Source of the DNA: Kordiimonas pumila
Lineage (GTDB): Bacteria; Pseudomonadota; Alphaproteobacteria; Sphingomonadales; Kordiimonadaceae
Assembly: GCF_015240255.1 (NCBI RefSeq)
Contig: NZ_CP061205.1
Span: 1,943,501 to 2,007,500 of the forward strand
Direction of reading: 5' to 3'
DNA length: 64,000 nucleotides
The number at the start of each line of letters is the position of its first letter. Position 1 is the first letter of the stretch. Of the stretch, positions 22,816 through 31,651 are shown piece by piece. The translations under genes and the position numbers were made by a program. The notes under the pieces are model-generated. The model saw only the letters and a list, made by a program, of their open reading frames with translations. It was not told the DNA's origin and searched no databases.

Positions 22816-23400
22816 TTATTTTCTGCGGAAGGCATCCAGTGTTACTATATTATCGCTACCATTGCTTTTTACGGTATCGGTTTTTGCGTCAGGTGACAGG
22901 GTATCATCAGGGCCTTGTTTATCTTGCGGGGCACCAGAATCAGCGGTTGGTTCACTGAAGTCAATTTCCTCAGGCTCCATGTCGTCGCTGTAATCAATAT
23001 CCTCATGAAATTGAAGGGCGAATTGAACACTGGGGTCTACGAACCCGACAATCGCATCAAATGGAATAGTTAAATGTTCAGGTTTCTGATTAAAAGACAG
23101 GCCAATCTCGAAATAATCATCGTGAACCTTAAGCCCCCAGAATTTATGTTGAACGACAATAGTCATTTCATCAGGGAATCTGCTTACTAGGTGTGCTGGT
23201 ATATCTACACCGTCTGCCTGAGTTTTAAACGCGACATAAAAATGATGGTCTCCCATCAGGCCGTCAGCTTCTGTATCCTTCAGGACACTTCGAACAACCT
23301 GCCTGAGAGCGTTTTGCACCTTGGCATCATAATCTATGTGGCTATCGGCCATTGCCTCACTCATACTTGTTTTACTCTTTTCATGCTTCCTTATAACCAT
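22816..23400 (-). CDS. sspB: SspB-type ClpXP adaptor
   Basis: A 194-residue alphaproteobacterial SspB-family protein (stringent starvation protein B / DUF2155-like fold). It binds ssrA-tagged peptides and delivers them to ClpXP. The tag-binding core contains GDHHFYVAFKTQADGVDIPAHLVSRFPDEMTIVVQHKFWGL and FEIGLSFNQKPEHLTIPFDAIVGFVDPSVQFALQF. An acidic, disordered linker follows (DYSDDMEPEEIDFSEP), and the C-terminal end (NIVTLDAFRRK) is the usual short ClpX-docking module. ATG 23400 has AAGGGA upstream; ATG 23364 is an alternative. ssrA is about 1.2 kb away. Confidence 0.92.
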   Translation of the reverse strand: MVIRKHEKSKTSMSEAMADSHIDYDAKVQNALRQVVRSVLKDTEADGLMGDHHFYVAFKTQADGVDIPAHLVSRFPDEMTIVVQHKFWGLKVHDDYFEIGLSFNQKPEHLTIPFDAIVGFVDPSVQFALQFHEDIDYSDDMEPEEIDFSEPTADSGAPQDKQGPDDTLSPDAKTDTVKSNGSDNIVTLDAFRRK

Positions 23401-23503
23401 ATGATCCCTTGCAGTGAAGAGCTAACATCATGATTATTGCTTGGGTGATGTTTTTTTATAACAGAATAGGGCCCTAACCCTTGTGGCTTGGGGCAAAAAG
23501 CGT

Positions 23504-24595
23504 ATGGAAAAAGTTGACATATTGGTTGTTGGCGCTGGGGCTGTTGGTCTTGCTGTTGCTACAAAATTGGCTGCGCATGGCCGCGAAGTGGTTGTTTGCG
23601 AAAAAGAAATGCTGCCGGGAAAGGGCATTAGCGCGCGTAATTCAGGTGTGATACATGCGGGTATCTATTATCCGCAAGATAGCTTCAAGGCCAAGCTGTG
23701 TGTTGAAGGCAAAAAACAGCTATATGATTTTTGCCGTAACTACAGGGTGCCTTTTCAACAGCTTGGGAAGTTGATTGTTGCTACCTCATATGAGGAACAG
23801 CAGGCGCTTTTGGCGGTTCAAGAGAAGGCCGCAGCGAACGGTGTGACTGATTTAGCACTGCTATCGCGCGCGGAAGTGTTAGAGCTTGAGCCAGCACTTG
23901 ATGTTACTGGTGGGCTGTTTTCCCCTTCAACGGGCATTATTGATGTGCCTGCTTATATAACAGCCCTTGCCGGTGCGGTGGAACAGAGCGGCGGTGTGAT
24001 TGCGTGTCATAATGCTGTGGTTGCCATAGAGCAAACGACAGGTGGTTTTATGATCCATACATCGGGCAGCGCCGAGGCTTTTGTGGCACAGTGTGTTATC
24101 AATTGTGCCGGGCTTGGTGCACAGCATATTGCCTATATAATTAAAGGCTTGAGCTCAGCCTGCATACCGCCGCTATACAAGGTGCAGGGCACTTATTTTG
24201 CGCTTTCTGGTGCAGCGCCCTTCCGTCACCTTGTGTACCCAATACCGGTTAAAGGTGGCTTAGGAATACATGCAACGCTAGATATATCAGGAGCTGTGAG
24301 GTTTGGGCCAGATGTACAGCCGGTAATGAGCGAAGATTATGCACCAGATGCGAGAAGGGAAACAGCGTTCAGGGATGCAATCAGCCGCTATTACCCAGCG
24401 ATCGCAAACCGTGTGTTGACACAAGATTATGTGGGTATTCGCCCACAAATTGCAAAGCTTGGCACATTTGCAGACTTCATGATTTCAGGCCCTAACCAAC
24501 ACGGTCTTAAGGGGCTTGTTAATTTATTTGGTGTGGAATCACCTGGCCTGACAGCCTCTCTCGCTATTGCGGATCATGTTGTAAAAATGGCCTGA
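23504..24595 (+). CDS. LhgO-like FAD-dependent oxidoreductase
   Basis: A 363-residue FAD/NAD(P)-binding protein of the DAO superfamily, closest by pattern to L-2-hydroxyglutarate oxidase. It begins with the dinucleotide motif DILVVGAGAVGLAVATKLA, followed by EKEMLPGKGISARNSGVIHAGIYYP, a family hallmark, and ends with GLKGLVNLFGVESPGLTASLAIADHVV. The predicted reaction oxidises L-2-hydroxyglutarate or a similar 2-hydroxyacid, feeding electrons to the respiratory chain. ATG 23504 is chosen because it opens on the beta-strand of the fold; GGGG lies about 11 bases upstream. Substrate is inferred from family only. Confidence 0.85.
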   Translation: MEKVDILVVGAGAVGLAVATKLAAHGREVVVCEKEMLPGKGISARNSGVIHAGIYYPQDSFKAKLCVEGKKQLYDFCRNYRVPFQQLGKLIVATSYEEQQALLAVQEKAAANGVTDLALLSRAEVLELEPALDVTGGLFSPSTGIIDVPAYITALAGAVEQSGGVIACHNAVVAIEQTTGGFMIHTSGSAEAFVAQCVINCAGLGAQHIAYIIKGLSSACIPPLYKVQGTYFALSGAAPFRHLVYPIPVKGGLGIHATLDISGAVRFGPDVQPVMSEDYAPDARRETAFRDAISRYYPAIANRVLTQDYVGIRPQIAKLGTFADFMISGPNQHGLKGLVNLFGVESPGLTASLAIADHVVKMA

Positions 24596-24611
24596 TATAC
24601 TAAAAGAAATA

Positions 24612-24960
24612 GTGGGCCGTTCTGTTGCTAGGTGGCCCATCCCCCACCTGAAGGCGTCAACCCTCAGGAATTTATAAATGTTAGTAGCTATGACTGCTTA
24701 CGCAGCAACAGCATACTCGACGTTGTTGTCGTTTGCATTTATCAATTGTGGCCCATCACAGCGGTACCATCCTGAGCGAAAAGCAATACACCGTTCAATA
24801 CACGTCGATCCTATTTCGCCCCCATCAGCAAAAGTCTTACCATGCAGGCTTTTGGTGGTGGAGGCGCCGGGTACCGCCCCCGGGTCCGTTATACATACTT
24901 AATGCGCCGTTTATCGCCATAGCTGGCAAGCCAGCAGGTCTGATATAAGTGCAAAAGGTG
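24612..24960 (-). ncRNA. ssrA: Two-piece permuted tmRNA (ssrA), tag ANDNNVEYAVAA
   Basis: tmRNA rescues stalled ribosomes by adding a degradation tag. The gene is circularly permuted. The acceptor piece comes first: a T-arm CCGGG-GGCGGTA-CCCGG, then CGCCTCC and the encoded CCA at 24858-24856. A 32-base intervening segment (24855-24824) follows. The coding piece then starts with GGGGGCG at 24823, pairing with CGCCTCC as a 7-bp acceptor stem with one G-U. The tag frame runs 24736 to 24698: GCA AAC GAC AAC AAC GTC GAG TAT GCT GTT GCT GCG TAA. A CCTGA/TCAGG pseudoknot stem lies downstream, and TGGGCC/GGGCCA with a T-rich tail ends it. The outer ends are approximate. Confidence 0.95.
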
Positions 24961-25086
24961 GCAATTTAAAGGAATATATTTCTGAAAACATAATTTCCGG
25001 TCTTATTCACGCTGCTAACTATTGCCAGAAAGCTGATGACTGCCTATAGCTTTAAATCAGTTCGATTCCGTGGGGAGTTCTCTTTT

Positions 25087-25881
25087 ATGCAGCAGTATCT
25101 TGATTTGTTGGCTCGTATTCGCCGCGAGGGTGTTTACCGTGGTGATCGTACAGGAACTGGCACTTATAGTGTTTTTGGCCATCAGATGCGCTTTAATCTA
25201 GAACAAGGATTTCCCCTCGTAACAACAAAAAAGCTGCATTTAAAATCTATCATACATGAGCTTCTGTGGTTTATTGCGGGTGACACAAATATTAAATACC
25301 TGAAGGATCATGGTGTTTCTATTTGGGATGATTGGGCCGATGAAAACGGTAACTTAGGGCCAGTATACGGGCACCAGTGGCGCAGTTGGCCTGCGCCAGA
25401 CGGTAACACAATTGATCAGATAACAAACCTTTTGAATCAGTTGAAAAATACTCCCAATAGCCGCCGTTTGATTGTTTCGGCATGGAATGTCGCTGATGTT
25501 GATAATATGGCCTTGCCGCCATGCCATTGCTTGTTTCAGTTTTATGTGGCTGAAGGTAAATTATCGTGCCAGTTATACCAGCGTAGTGCAGATGTGTTTT
25601 TGGGTGTGCCTTTCAATATTGCATCCTATGCACTTCTCACCCATATGGTGGCGCAGGCTTGTAATCTTGGTGTGGGAGATTTTGTGCATACTTTTGGTGA
25701 TGCACATCTTTATAGTAACCATATTGAGCAGGCTGATTTGCAATTATCACGATCACCAATCAAGCTTCCTTCACTTGTCCTTAACCCTAATGTGCAAAAT
25801 TTATTTGATTTTAAGTTCGAAGATATTGCCATTGAGGGGTATGAAAGCCATCCTCATATAAAGGCATTAGTATCTGTATGA
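25087..25881 (+). CDS. thyA: Thymidylate synthase ThyA
   Basis: ThyA makes dTMP from dUMP using methylene-tetrahydrofolate. The 264-residue protein, the length of the Escherichia coli enzyme, has [18 protein letters not shown], the active-site cysteine in [31 protein letters not shown] and the C-terminal ALVSV (family end AV). The start is ATG 25087: GGGGAG lies 9 bases upstream and MQQYLDLL matches the family beginning; in-frame starts further upstream extend past the homologous region. folA lies 2 kb downstream on the same strand, supplying reduced folate. Confidence 0.97.
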   Translation: MQQYLDLLARIRREGVYRGDRTGTGTYSVFGHQMRFNLEQGFPLVTTKKLHLKSIIHELLWFIAGDTNIKYLKDHGVSIWDDWADENGNLGPVYGHQWRSWPAPDGNTIDQITNLLNQLKNTPNSRRLIVSAWNVADVDNMALPPCHCLFQFYVAEGKLSCQLYQRSADVFLGVPFNIASYALLTHMVAQACNLGVGDFVHTFGDAHLYSNHIEQADLQLSRSPIKLPSLVLNPNVQNLFDFKFEDIAIEGYESHPHIKALVSV

Positions 25882-25904
25882 TACAAACAATGTAGGGTGA
25901 AAAT

Positions 25905-27758
25905 GTGCACTGGGGCAAAGACTTACGCCAAACAATTGTACTAGCAATCATTGTTATTGCAGGGCTCGCTATCACGTGGTCTCTCACGCGTGTTGCAATA
26001 ACAGCGGCACGCTACGAATCACAACAAACTTTTGAGCGTAAAGCAGATCTTATGGTTGATCGGCTGTTCCGTCATATTGAAAGTGGTTTTATTGCTGCCG
26101 AAGATACCTATAAATTTTTTGTATCCGTTGATGAAAAGAATCGCGGTATTTTTCAGGAGCTTGTTAAAAATAACAGCTATCTCAATAAAGATAGGAATTT
26201 TGTAGGGTTTAGCTATCCATTAAGTGTAGATAAGCGCAGTAATTTTACCAAATATATGAATGAGTTATATGATGGCAGGTATTTGCTTCGCATGCCGGAA
26301 AGCCAGTTGGGCAGCGCTCATGGTCAAGAACAAATGTTTCCTTTGTTTTATGTTTGGCCGGAAGACCCAACACCTGAAACGGGGCTTGTGGGTTTAAATA
26401 TTGGTGCGGAACCTTCTCTTTACAAATTTTTATTGGAGACAATAGAAACTGGCACGCCCGGGGCTATTTTGCTGCCTTCTTTCCCTGAATTGGATCATGG
26501 TCAAAAAGGCATGGTTATGTTGGTGAATCCGGTCGTTAACCCTGCAGGCTATAAAGGTGTTTTGATTCAATTACTGGAAAATCAGGCAATTCTTGGTGAT
26601 ATGGGCACCATTGCTGAGGGGCTTATTTTACATGTGAAATCATCGTGGTCGAACGAACAATATTCACAGTCATATTCAACACAGCCAGAGATACGCACCA
26701 AAAACAAGCTCAACGAAGTTTTATATAAACGCAGTTTTGGTACCGCAGAATGGGCCCTGAAAGTACATGCGACACCTGGTACTGTAAAAGTTGATTATAC
26801 GATGGCTACAATAACGGCATTAGTGTGCTTGTTGTTAACCGTACTGTTTTTTACGTTGTTATTTTTGCAAGGTCAGCGCGCAAATCGTGTTGCAGATATC
26901 GTTGACAGGCGCACCCGGGCTTTAAAAGAAGCTCACGATGAACTGGAAGAACATTACAAGCTTTTACAGAATTTGAACCGTGATGTTGAAGAAGCCCGCC
27001 GTACTGCGGAATATGCTAATAAAGCAAAATCTGAATTTTTGGCAACGATGAGCCATGAACTGCGAACACCTCTAAATTCAATTTTGGGCTTTTCGCAGTT
27101 GCTTTCAGATCAAGCTTTAGGCGAAATTAGCGATCCCCGTTATGTCGATTATGCAAAAGACATATATTCAAGCGGTTCTCATCTTCTGAGCTTGATTAAC
27201 GATATTCTGGACCTTGCCAAACTTGAGTCTGGGAAAATTGTAATCGAGCAACGCATTGTTTCCGTGAGTGAGTTAGTTAGTCGCGCCATTAGCCTTATAG
27301 AACATCAGGCCAACGCTAAAGGGCTAAAAATTTGTACTGAAATACCTGACGATATGCCCAGAATGATTATTGGGGATGAATTAAGGTTGCGCCAAATCCT
27401 CATTAACCTTTGCACCAATGCCACCAAGTTTACCATTGAAGGCTCGATTACAATACGAATACATTCAAAATTCTTCAGGGATGGTCGTGCCGGCTGGGTG
27501 CTGGAAGTGGAAGATACGGGTATTGGTATTCCTGAAGAAAAACAGAGCGGTCTATTTGACCGCTTTACACAGGTTGATACGGCCTTGTCACGCAGACACG
27601 GTGGTGTTGGGCTTGGGCTTGCTATTTGCCGCGAACTTGTGAGCCGTATGCACGGGCATTTATCGGTTCGAAGTATTGTTGGTGTAGGGACTACATTCAG
27701 GGTTCATTTGCCTTTGGTAGAGGCAGACGAAGACCTAGACGATGATGACATGATCTAA
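25905..27758 (+). CDS. CHASE-domain membrane sensor histidine kinase
   Basis: A 617-residue histidine kinase. An N-terminal membrane helix (IVLAIIVIAGLAITWSLT) precedes a periplasmic CHASE domain of about 250 residues (FVGFSYPLSVDKRS ... FPLFYVWPEDPTPETGLVGLNI). A second helix (TALVCLLLTVLFFTLLFL), a coiled coil (ALKEAHDELEEHYKLLQNLNR) and the kinase core follow. The H-box is MSHELRTPLNSILGFSQLL, the N-box LRQILINLCTNATKF, and the G-boxes are DTGIGIPEEKQ and GGVGLGLAICREL. No receiver domain and no response regulator gene are adjacent, so the partner is elsewhere. GTG 25905 has AGGGTGA upstream. Confidence 0.92.
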   Translation: MHWGKDLRQTIVLAIIVIAGLAITWSLTRVAITAARYESQQTFERKADLMVDRLFRHIESGFIAAEDTYKFFVSVDEKNRGIFQELVKNNSYLNKDRNFVGFSYPLSVDKRSNFTKYMNELYDGRYLLRMPESQLGSAHGQEQMFPLFYVWPEDPTPETGLVGLNIGAEPSLYKFLLETIETGTPGAILLPSFPELDHGQKGMVMLVNPVVNPAGYKGVLIQLLENQAILGDMGTIAEGLILHVKSSWSNEQYSQSYSTQPEIRTKNKLNEVLYKRSFGTAEWALKVHATPGTVKVDYTMATITALVCLLLTVLFFTLLFLQGQRANRVADIVDRRTRALKEAHDELEEHYKLLQNLNRDVEEARRTAEYANKAKSEFLATMSHELRTPLNSILGFSQLLSDQALGEISDPRYVDYAKDIYSSGSHLLSLINDILDLAKLESGKIVIEQRIVSVSELVSRAISLIEHQANAKGLKICTEIPDDMPRMIIGDELRLRQILINLCTNATKFTIEGSITIRIHSKFFRDGRAGWVLEVEDTGIGIPEEKQSGLFDRFTQVDTALSRRHGGVGLGLAICRELVSRMHGHLSVRSIVGVGTTFRVHLPLVEADEDLDDDDMI

Positions 27759-27863
27759 CGAACAAAAACAAACCGTGTTTAGTCTGGAAGGCCGCTGGAT
27801 TTTTACTTTGATACACGGTAATTGTTATCGCAGATTTACAAAAAGTTAGTCAGGAGTATAAAA

Positions 27864-28346
27864 ATGACCCTATCCATTATTGTAGCAATGGCAAAAAATA
27901 GGGTTATAGGGGCAGGTAATAGCTTGCCTTGGCATCTGCCCGCGGATCTCAAATATTTTAAACAAACAACACTGGGCAAATCTATAATAATGGGCCGAAA
28001 AACATTCGATTCGATCGGTCGGCCTTTACTAGGGCGTCAGAATATTGTGATTACTCGAAATCAGGAATGGCACCATGATGGTGTAACTGTGGTCGGGTCA
28101 CTTGTAGATGCCATTAAAGCTAGCAATATGGCTGCAGAAGTTATGATCACGGGTGGTGCCCAAATATATAGAGAAGCCATGGCTGTTGTCGATAAGCTTT
28201 ATATCACGGAAGTAGATATTGAAGTTGATGGCGATGCCACTTTTCCTGACTTTAACCGCGATGAATGGCAGGAAGTTAGCCGTGACAAGCACAAGGCCGA
28301 AGCGGACAAGCCGGGGTATAGTTTTGTCGTTTATACTCGCTTATAG
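27864..28346 (+). CDS. folA: Dihydrofolate reductase
   Basis: FolA reduces dihydrofolate to tetrahydrofolate with NADPH, the recycling step made necessary by ThyA. The 160-residue protein has the classical motifs: SIIVAMAKNRVIGAGNSLPWHLPADLKYFK, IIMGRKTFDSIGRPL and the MITGGAQIY segment near residue 95. The active-site acid is D in PADLKYF. ATG 27864 has AGGAG 8 bases upstream. The stop overlaps the convergent apbC stop: the two coding ends share 6 bases. Confidence 0.97.
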   Translation: MTLSIIVAMAKNRVIGAGNSLPWHLPADLKYFKQTTLGKSIIMGRKTFDSIGRPLLGRQNIVITRNQEWHHDGVTVVGSLVDAIKASNMAAEVMITGGAQIYREAMAVVDKLYITEVDIEVDGDATFPDFNRDEWQEVSRDKHKAEADKPGYSFVVYTRL

Positions 28347-29396
28347 ACCGAGGGTCCCTGCAATTTTTTCGGCTATTTTATAATAACTCTGGCTGATAGG
28401 GCTTTCTTTATCTGACACGGTGACTGGTGTGCCTTTGTCGCCGGTTTCCCGAAGGCTTATGTGAAGTGGCACTGCACCGAGGAATGGGCAACCAATTGTG
28501 CGGGCCACTTCCTGTGCGCCGCCGTGGCCAAAAATATGGCTTTCAGTACCGCAATTTGGGCAAATGTAGGTGCTCATGTTTTCAATAATGCCAAGAATAG
28601 GGGTGCCAACTTTCTGGAACATGGAAATTCCTTTTCTGGCATCGATCAGGGCAAGGTCCTGCGGTGTTGAAACAATGATTGCGCCAGAGAGTACGGCCTG
28701 TTGCACCATGGAAAGTTGTACGTCACCCGTACCAGGTGGCATGTCCACGACAAGTACGTCGAGCGGACCCCATGCTACGTCTTTAAGAAGTTGCTGTGTC
28801 GCGCCCATTACACGGGGGCCGCGCCAAACAACAGGCTGGTCAACATCAATTAAAAACCCGATCGACATAACCTTCATGTCGAAAGCTATTAGGGGCTGAA
28901 TAACTTTATCTTTAATTTCAGGACGTGCAGTAAGGCCTGTGAGCATGGGCACTGATGGGCCAAATATATCAGCGTCCAGTAAACCAACCTTTAGCCCGTA
29001 TTTTTGGAGCGCAAGTGCTAGGTTAATACTGGTCGTTGATTTGCCTACCCCGCCTTTGCCACTTGCAACGGCAATAACATGTTTTACTCCCGGGATTTGG
29101 GTGGGAGTAGGAGGGGCTTTGGTGGCAGGGGTGACTGTTGGGGCTTTCTTGATAGCGGACATAACCACATTTACAGCAGTTACACCGGGAACTGTTTTTG
29201 CTTTTTCTTCTGCAAGGGCGCGCAAAGCTGGTGCATCGTTTGGCGGTGTGTCGCCAAAGTCCAGAACAATACCTACCTGACTGCTGTCAATAATTACGGC
29301 ACTAACAATACCTGAATCAACAATGTTGGTTGCTTGTGATGTTGGAATAATGGTTTTTAAAACATCTAAAATAGACTTTTTTTGGATTTCAGGCAT
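28341..29396 (-). CDS. Iron-sulfur cluster carrier ATPase (ApbC/Mrp)
   Basis: A 351-residue P-loop ATPase of the Mrp/NBP35 family, which carries Fe-S clusters to target proteins. The N-terminal MIP18 domain (about residues 1-90) is followed by a linker and the deviant Walker A KGGVGKST. VDMPPGTGDVQLSM is the conserved switch, and the bridging-cluster motif CPNC lies in MSTYICPNCGTESHIFG. ATG 29396 (MPEIQKKS) is chosen over one 21 codons upstream because GAGG lies upstream and the extra residues do not fit the domain. The class I fumarase and the molybdenum hydroxylase in this window are possible Fe-S clients, by inference only. Confidence 0.93.
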   Translation of the reverse strand: MPEIQKKSILDVLKTIIPTSQATNIVDSGIVSAVIIDSSQVGIVLDFGDTPPNDAPALRALAEEKAKTVPGVTAVNVVMSAIKKAPTVTPATKAPPTPTQIPGVKHVIAVASGKGGVGKSTTSINLALALQKYGLKVGLLDADIFGPSVPMLTGLTARPEIKDKVIQPLIAFDMKVMSIGFLIDVDQPVVWRGPRVMGATQQLLKDVAWGPLDVLVVDMPPGTGDVQLSMVQQAVLSGAIIVSTPQDLALIDARKGISMFQKVGTPILGIIENMSTYICPNCGTESHIFGHGGAQEVARTIGCPFLGAVPLHISLRETGDKGTPVTVSDKESPISQSYYKIAEKIAGTLGL

Positions 29397-29541
29397 AAAA
29401 ACCTCACTGAAAACAAGGAAAATTACCAACGGACGTTGCAGGAGGGCAGTACCTACCATATATAGCTAAACATGACACTGTCTTTCTGCAACAGAATGAC
29501 ACAGCGGTTTACCATGTCGGTAAACCATATGGGAGAAGTAT

Positions 29542-30600
29542 ATGCCTTGGCAAAATCAGGGGGGTGATAGGCCTAACCCTTGGGGGAATGGCCCCCGACG
29601 TGGTGGATCATCTGGTGGGGGCGAGCCACCGCAATTAGATGAGTTTATTAGGAAAAGTCAGGAACAAATTAAAAAAGCCATGCCCGGTGGCGGTGGTAGT
29701 ATTGGTTTGATTCTGCTTGTAATTATTGCGATCTGGTTGATCAGCGGAATCTATAGGGTGGAACCAAATGAACAGGGCGTTGTTCTACAGTTTGGTAAAC
29801 GAACAGAGCTGACTAGCCCCGGCCTACACTGGCATTTGCCATATCCAATTGAAACAGTTGCGGTACGCGGCGTGACGGATGAAAAAACCATATCAATTGG
29901 TGGTAAAGGGTCTCGTACGCGTGAAGAAAGCCTGATGTTAACTCAGGATGAAAACATCGTTGATGTTCGTTTTAACGTAGTTTGGCGTATTAAAGATCTT
30001 GGCAATTACTTATTTCAGTTGCAAGACCCTGATGGCACTATCAAGTCTGTTGCTGAAAGCGTTGTACGAGAACTTATTGGTCAAAATGGTATCACGCCTA
30101 TCATTACAACGGCTCGTGGTGAAATCGAAGAGCAAGCATTGCTGCGTATTCAGGAAACACTGGACGAATATCATGCCGGTATAACCGCTTTACGGGTACA
30201 GATTATTGAATCTGAAGCACCTGTCGAAGTGAAAGATGCCTTTCTGGATGTACAACGTGCGGAGGCTGACCAGCAACGCTCACGTAACGAAGCAGCAAGA
30301 TATGCCAACGAAGTTATTCCGAAAGCACAAGGCGAGTCTGAAAAGCTGGTTCAACAGGCAGAGGCTTATCGCGCACAAACTGTCGCTCGTGCTGAGGGTG
30401 AGGCAGCAAGGTTCCTTTCTGTTTATAATGAATATATTCAGGCAAAAGATGTAACTCGCAAACGTTTGTATCTTGAAACAATGGAAGAAATTTTGACTGG
30501 TATGGATAAGATAATTCTGGGCAGTGAAAATGGTTCTGGTGTTGTGCCGTATTTGTCTCTTGATGAACTTAAAAAGAAAAAAGCAGGGGGGCAAAAATAA
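29542..30600 (+). CDS. hflK: HflK, FtsH-regulating SPFH protein
   Basis: HflK and HflC form a large inner-membrane SPFH cage around the FtsH protease and modulate it. The 352-residue HflK has a Gly/Pro-rich cytoplasmic start (GGSSGGGEPPQ), one membrane helix (SIGLILLVIIAIWLISGIYRV), then the SPFH domain beginning EPNEQGVVLQFGKRTELTSPGLHWHLPYP and a long helical C-terminus ending in the AEAYRAQTVARAEGEA region. GGGAGAAG lies before ATG 29542. Its TAA overlaps the hflC ATG by one base, indicating translational coupling. Confidence 0.95.
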   Translation: MPWQNQGGDRPNPWGNGPRRGGSSGGGEPPQLDEFIRKSQEQIKKAMPGGGGSIGLILLVIIAIWLISGIYRVEPNEQGVVLQFGKRTELTSPGLHWHLPYPIETVAVRGVTDEKTISIGGKGSRTREESLMLTQDENIVDVRFNVVWRIKDLGNYLFQLQDPDGTIKSVAESVVRELIGQNGITPIITTARGEIEEQALLRIQETLDEYHAGITALRVQIIESEAPVEVKDAFLDVQRAEADQQRSRNEAARYANEVIPKAQGESEKLVQQAEAYRAQTVARAEGEAARFLSVYNEYIQAKDVTRKRLYLETMEEILTGMDKIILGSENGSGVVPYLSLDELKKKKAGGQK

Positions 30601-31469
30601 TGAGCGGGAAACTTATAGGAGCCCTTGTTGCTCTGGTTGTTGCAGGCTTTATAGCCTATAATAGCCTCTTTATTGTTAGCGAGTGGGAACAGGCAATTGT
30701 CGTGCAGTTTGGCGAGCCAAAACGTACCGTTGTTGAACCTGGTTTACATGTTAAAACACCTCTCGTTGAACAGGTTATTTATCTTGAAAAACGCATCCTT
30801 AGCCTTGACCTTCGGCCGCAGGAAGTACTTGCAAGTGATAAACGCCGCATTGTTGTGGACAGTTTTGCGCGCTACCGTATCGTTGACCCTTTGAAACGGT
30901 ATCAGGCAGCAGCAAATGACGTAATTGCCAACGACTTGCTAGAAAAGGTAATGGATACAACAGTACGGAACGTGCTTGCTAAAGTACCCATGCAGAATAT
31001 TGTGTCTGGTGAGCGTTCAGCGCTTATGCATGAAATAAGCGCAATCACAAACCAGCGTGCGGCCTCTTTTGGCCTTGAGGTTATTGACGTACGACTAAAG
31101 CGCGTTGACCTGCCGCCACAGAACAGCCAGTCTATTTTCCAACGTATGGAAACTGAACGTCAGCAGGAAGCCGCTGAAAAACGTGCTGAAGGTAACCGTG
31201 ATGCTGTGAAGATAAAGGCTGATGCAGACCGTCAGGTGGCGGTTCTGGTTGCTGAGGCGGAAAAAAAATCACAGGTTATTCGCGGTGAGGCAGACGGTAG
31301 AGCTGTTAAGATCTTTGCAGATGCTTTTGGTAAGGACGAAGACTTTTTCGAGTTTTACCGTACTATGCAAGCATATAAAAAAGCTTTGGGGCAAGAGGAT
31401 ACATCTATCATCCTTTCACCGGATAGTGACTTTTTGAAGCTTTTTGTTAACTCTGGTAAGAAGAAATAA
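30600..31469 (+). CDS. hflC: HflC, FtsH-regulating SPFH protein
   Basis: The partner of HflK: 289 residues, with an N-terminal membrane helix (LIGALVALVVAGFIAYNSLFIV), the SPFH domain (SEWEQAIVVQFGEPKRTVVEPGLHVKTPL) and an alanine/glutamate-rich coiled helix (QQEAAEKRAEGNRDAVKI) before the C-terminal FYRTMQAYKKAL segment. The DxRLKRVDLP motif typical of HflC is present as DVRLKRVDLPPQN. The start codon shares one base with the hflK stop. degP follows after about 180 bases; all three are membrane or periplasmic quality-control genes. Confidence 0.95.
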   Translation: MSGKLIGALVALVVAGFIAYNSLFIVSEWEQAIVVQFGEPKRTVVEPGLHVKTPLVEQVIYLEKRILSLDLRPQEVLASDKRRIVVDSFARYRIVDPLKRYQAAANDVIANDLLEKVMDTTVRNVLAKVPMQNIVSGERSALMHEISAITNQRAASFGLEVIDVRLKRVDLPPQNSQSIFQRMETERQQEAAEKRAEGNRDAVKIKADADRQVAVLVAEAEKKSQVIRGEADGRAVKIFADAFGKDEDFFEFYRTMQAYKKALGQEDTSIILSPDSDFLKLFVNSGKKK

Positions 31470-31470
31470 G

Positions 31471-31531
31471 ACAAATGATGGTGTTCCCTTCCTCGAAACT
31501 GTTCACTAGTCGCAGGCAGGGAACCATTTGT
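31471..31531 (+). repeat. Imperfect inverted repeat between hflC and degP
   Basis: ACAAATGATGGTGTTCCCT at 31471-31489 and AGGGAACCATTTGT at 31518-31531 pair over about 14 bases with a 5-base bulge on the left arm and a 28-base loop. It starts right after the hflC stop. No T-run follows, so it may be a processing or stabilising structure rather than a terminator. Confidence 0.45.
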
Positions 31532-31651
31532 CGCAAGCTTGGGCCTAAAGGCTTGACGTAAAATAAATTTGGTGTTGCGATGGCTGTGCAGATGGACAAA
31601 GTGCCATCTACGGCCAACAAATGGGCCCAATAGTAGAAAAGGAGTATGTGC

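Noticed and set aside
24678-24948. Plus-strand open frames between the LhgO-like gene and thyA
   Set aside because: They lie across the tmRNA gene on the other strand, which explains the sequence fully.
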